Positions 30,961-33,917 of a stretch of 33,917 nt of DNA are shown one piece after another (positions within the stretch are counted from its first letter, which is position 1; each line of letters begins with the position of its first letter). Below the pieces are notes generated by a model. That model did no database searches. It saw only the letters and a program-made list of their open reading frames with translations, and was not told the DNA's origin. The position numbers and the translations under genes are program-made. Source of the stretch: Gnetum montanum (taxonomy: Eukaryota; Streptophyta; Gnetopsida; Gnetales; Gnetaceae). The stretch lies in the NCBI GenBank assembly GCA_015680685.1, contig MNCI01002155.1, forward strand, positions 154,754-188,670. The letters run 5' to 3'.

Positions 30961-31414
30961 GATCATCCTGGTAGAAGTCCATGATGTTTACCATTTGGTT
31001 GGTGCTGTGTTTGAGCTTTTACAACTCCTCAATAAGGTCCTAGATCATTTGAAAGGCTTGATTTAGGCCTTGTAATGATCCTAAAGATTGCATTGGTTGT
31101 TACAGAGTTTGTGATTGAGAGGAAGGCAACGGTATAGACTAGAGAGGTTGTGTGACTACTATTGCAGATGGATTAAACATGGAAAGAGACGTTTGTAATA
31201 GCATATGTCAAATGAAAGGGATGTTAGGAAAAAACAAGTTATGGGGGATGTGTGGTATTTATATTCTAGAAGAAGGACCAGCCAAATTTGTAAAAGGTTG
31301 AGGCATGAAGGCAACTACTGGTGGAGGTTGAGGTATCTGTACTCTAGAAGAAGGACTAATTGAATCTGCAAAAGCTTGATGAAGATCACTAGTTTATGTG
31401 TGGATTTATTCAAA

Positions 31415-31432
31415 CCAAGTGCTCTCATACCA
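31415..31432 (-). other. Primer binding site, initiator tRNA-Met type (element C)
   Basis: The minus strand reads TGGTATGAGAGCACTTGG, close to TGGTATCAGAGC, the complement of initiator tRNA-Met. It sits three bases from the LTR end. Confidence 0.75.
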
Positions 31433-31980
31433 ATTTGATGTAGATCCTACCTCAGTAGACCCGAAAAGGATTCATTCCACAAGCTTCCTAAGTAAAATTC
31501 AACTTACAAGCAAGAACCAGATAATGAATTGGAGAAAATTTTTCTTTTTTATAAGAAAAATCTCAAAATGTAGAGAATTACATCAAAGATAAGAAGCCAA
31601 TTTCAACTCACAACTCTCCTAATAATCTTAGAGGTCACCCATGTCCCCTCTCATTCCTAAATTTCTCACAATGGAGCTAAAGCTCAAGACAAGACACTTA
31701 TAAGAGATTCTCTCAACCTCTCTCAAGTGCTTTCCCTTGCCTCTCACTCAAACTCTTCTTGCATAAGATCTTAAGAGACTTCTCAAATATCTCTTCTCTC
31801 ACTCTTACCCAAACTCAAGCTTTGGATTCTTATTTCTAGCTTCTTGGTGTGACCTTTCATCTTTCTTCTAATTTTCCATTCAATTTTATATCCATTAAAA
31901 TCCATATGAGAAGTCTTGGAGAAATAGAAGATGTCTTTCCCAAATGTAGAGATATCATAGGATATTTCTTGAATCTAGTT

Positions 31981-32085
31981 GAGACGCCTTGAGTCTAGTG
32001 GAGATGTTTTGAACTCATGTGATACATCTTGTTTGAGACATCTTGAATGCAACTAAGACATCTTAGATGTAGTTGAGACGTATCA
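31981..32085 (-). promoter_or_regulatory. U3 array of GAGACATCTT motifs (element C LTR)
   Basis: GAGACATCTT or variants begin at 31981, 32001, 32021, 32035, 32055 and 32075, with steps of 20, 20, 14, 20 and 20 bp. They lie upstream of the TATA box in element orientation. Confidence 0.55.
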
Positions 32086-32255
32086 TTTACTAGGGCTAAA
32101 CACAATGATTCTTGTTTTGAGGTCTATAACCTCTGGATGTCTCCAAACAAGTTCCCATATATCTTGGAACTTCCCAAACTCATCAAAATGAGTTTAAAAG
32201 ACCTTCAAACATGGCAAAACTCTAGGGAATCATCACCAAAAGGTCAACACAAGAA

Positions 32256-32256
<1 letters not shown>

Positions 32257-32313
<57 letters not shown>

Positions 32314-32327
32314 NACACACACACACA
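32257..32327. repeat. (AC)n microsatellite with one N
   Basis: About 35 AC units within the LTR of element C. The N at 32314 suggests that the repeat length was not resolved. Confidence 0.98.
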
Positions 32328-32375
32328 TCCAAGATACATTGAGGATTACACAAGGACTAGGTGATGTCCTCATCA

Positions 32376-33917
32376 ATGACTATCATGCTTGTTAGCATTA
32401 TCTTAATTCTTAATATAGCACATACTACCAAAAATTTTGAAATATTGAACATTAGCCATTTTATCATACCACATTTGATAAGGAGTCTTACCATTATTAG
32501 CTCTTACCAAACATCTATTGATTATATACATAGCTATTCTAGATGTCTCATTCCATAGGTCCTTTGGTACATTCTTCTAGTTCATTACTAATCTAATCAT
32601 CTGAAGTATAGTTCTATTTTTTTTGCTCTATAACACCATTTTGCTTAAGTGTTCTAGTTGATGAGGACTATCTCTTGATACTTGAATCTTTGCATAGCTC
32701 ATTTTGAGTTGAAATCACCTCCATTATCAGTCCTAATATGTCTGATTTCAAGCCATGTTTCAATTTCAACCATACTTTTAAATGCCTTAAAACTTTTAAA
32801 TACATTAGAATTTTTATCAATATATGTTTGCCATGATATTCTACTATAATAATCAATAATAAGAAAGAAATATTTACTTCCATTGAAACTAGTTATATCA
32901 AGGGCCCACAGACATACATATGTAGTAATCCAAGCTTATATTTATAATGAAAATTCACTAGCTTAAAGATAGCTCTAGTTTGCTTAGCATGTTGGCATGT
33001 AGAAGCCTTTAATGCCTTTAATGCTCTAATCCTTGATGAGAGCTTGTTTGTTTCCTGAGCTTAAGTGTCCTAGTATTCTATGCCATAACCTACTACTACT
33101 TATCTAAGAAATAAGAGTTAGACATTGAGCCTAATCATTTATAGAATATAAATTATTTCCTACACAAGTGACATAAGCTTTAAAATCATTTTCTTCATTC
33201 TCTAATACACATTTCTCATTCATGAAATAGATATTTTAACCTTCTCTTGAAAACTATCCTAAGCTTAATAAATTATAATGTAGACCATTAACAAAATAAA
33301 CATTATGAACTTTAAGAAAATTATCATGAATTTTTACTGAGCCAATACCTCTTACTATAGATTTACCTTTGTCATTGAAGCATACTTTCACTTTGTTAAA
33401 GAGTTTTAGTGTGATAAATTTTGATCTATTACTAGTGATATGTTGAGAGTAGCCACTATTAAGAAACCATGTCTCTAGGCTTGAAGAGCTCTTTAAGGCT
33501 AATTATATGAGAAGAGCTCTTGTATTGTTTGATCTCTAAACTTATTGTCCTATTTTTTCATTTCTTAAAAAGTGCTTAGTAGTATGGAAATAACACATAT
33601 TTCCATAATGAGAAAAGTTACTAGTTCTACAATTTCATGGTTCATAGCCTAGCATTCCACAATTAAAAAAATATCCTAGGAAGAAAATAGTTATCATTCT
33701 TGGGTCATACCTAATGATTGAAATTCTTAGAGTAGGAAGAATTTTCTTATCTATTTGTGAGCTAACAATTTATGATTGTGGAGGCTATGTTTGGACATTT
33801 ATCTCCTAGGCTAATACTTTTATTGAAGAGGGCCTTTTTAAGGATTCAAACTCATAGCCAAGACCCCTCTTGTCATTACTTGATCATCTATTATTGATAA
33901 TATCCTTGAGATATTCT
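32376..33917 (-). pseudogene. Ty1/copia protease-integrase region, 5' end off the window
   Basis: Reading leftwards from the edge: a weak zinc-knuckle-like stretch near 33650, a retropepsin block WFLNSGYSQHIT near 33470 (DSG expected, so the catalytic Asp is Asn), and YNLLSLG near 33250. Then the GAG-pre-integrase motif LWHRILGHLSS at about 33090-33055, CQHAKQTRA near 33000, and the integrase core: YFFLIIDYYSR (first Asp), IRTDNGGDF (second Asp) and GVIEQKK (Glu). The segment ends KTPYQMW-like, FKIFGSMCYIKN, stop, DNANKHDSH. The last codon abuts the LTR of element C, which interrupts the gene. Stops are frequent. RT and RNase H should have lain to the left. Confidence 0.85.

Larger units (their letters stand above)
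28004..32375 (-). mobile_element. Tat-lineage Ty3/gypsy element, 5' portion (element C), split by element D
   Basis: Reading leftwards: 5' LTR (32375-31436), PBS, gag with Retrotrans_gag and zinc-knuckle remnants, then a Tat-type protease, up to the insertion point of element D at 28003. The expected RT, integrase and 3' LTR are not recognisable left of 15154, so the rest is lost, rearranged or was never present (non-autonomous). It is inserted into copia integrase at 32376. Confidence 0.75.
31436..32375 (-). repeat. 5' LTR of Tat-lineage element C
   Basis: A 940-bp segment with inverted ends TGATG/CATCA, bounded on one side by the PBS and on the other by the exact break in copia integrase. 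It holds a TATA box (TATAAAA, 31890-31884 minus), a GAGACATCTT array upstream of it, and a long AC microsatellite in U3. The base pairs outside the outer end read ATGAC, the candidate target duplication. No partner LTR is in the window. Confidence 0.75.

Noticed and set aside
31930-32330. Homology between the Tat LTR array and the 7895-8075 array as an LTR pair of one element
   Set aside because: They lie in opposite orientation and share only the short motif, not flanking sequence.
1-33917. Bacterial-type systems (CRISPR, operons, phage)
   Set aside because: Coding content, LTRs, tRNA-type primer sites and base composition are those of plant nuclear retrotransposons.

Overview
The window is nuclear DNA from a large-genome seed plant. 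The evidence is Ty3/gypsy elements of the Athila and Tat lineages, Ty1/copia fragments, a plant-type LINE and LTRs with plant TATA boxes. I cannot name the species. No intact host gene, tRNA, rRNA or CRISPR is visible. Almost every recognisable coding stretch is retrotransposon-derived and broken by stop codons, so this is intergenic heterochromatin-like DNA.

Layout. (1) 1-2550, minus strand: 5' end of an Athila-lineage element (gag running off the left edge, PBS, LTR), fused at about 2550 to a truncated copia RT/RNase H fragment on the plus strand (2551-3513). (2) 3960-5800: a decayed LINE on the minus strand, probably interrupted by a SINE-like insertion. (3) 6046-9970: LTR-like debris, a ~103-bp tandem duplication, a GGGATGTCT motif array and degenerate repeats. 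(4) 9976-11051: a solo LTR of the first Athila family, plus orientation, with a perfect AGGGG target duplication. (5) 11057-15153: unidentified sequence, A-rich minisatellites, a GC-richer patch and a weak promoter-like and exon-like stretch. (6) 15159-27998: a complete 12.84-kb Athila-lineage element on the minus strand with LTRs at both ends, AAGGC target duplications, tRNA-Asp-type PBS, one continuous gag-pol frame and an unusual ~860-codon third ORF between pol and the 3' LTR. (7) 28004-32375: 5' part of a Tat-lineage element (LTR, PBS, gag, protease), split by the Athila insertion. (8) 32381-33917: copia integrase/protease region (minus), interrupted by the Tat element's LTR. The nesting order is copia, then Tat, then Athila.

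The most interesting object is the 12.84-kb Athila element. Its pol is followed by a ~1.8-kb spacer that carries a promoter-like module built like the element's own U3: 6-8-bp palindromes at 14/17-bp steps beside a TATA box. Next comes a third ORF whose frame is closed only by in-frame stops. That ORF encodes a globular N-terminal region, a proline linker and a long coiled coil, with no visible signal peptide or membrane anchor, so it does not look like an envelope. A CCCCCACGACTG polypurine-tract-type motif occurs three times: at pol's end, in the spacer and at the 3' LTR. Gag-pol (2060 codons) and ORF3 keep their frames while carrying many stops. Nearly all of these are one C-to-T or G-to-A step from CAG, CAA, CGA or TGG, which points to methylation-driven decay.

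The single N at 15481 coincides with a 218-bp segment missing from one LTR, and 20208-20337 is a gap of Ns. Both should be treated as assembly limits.
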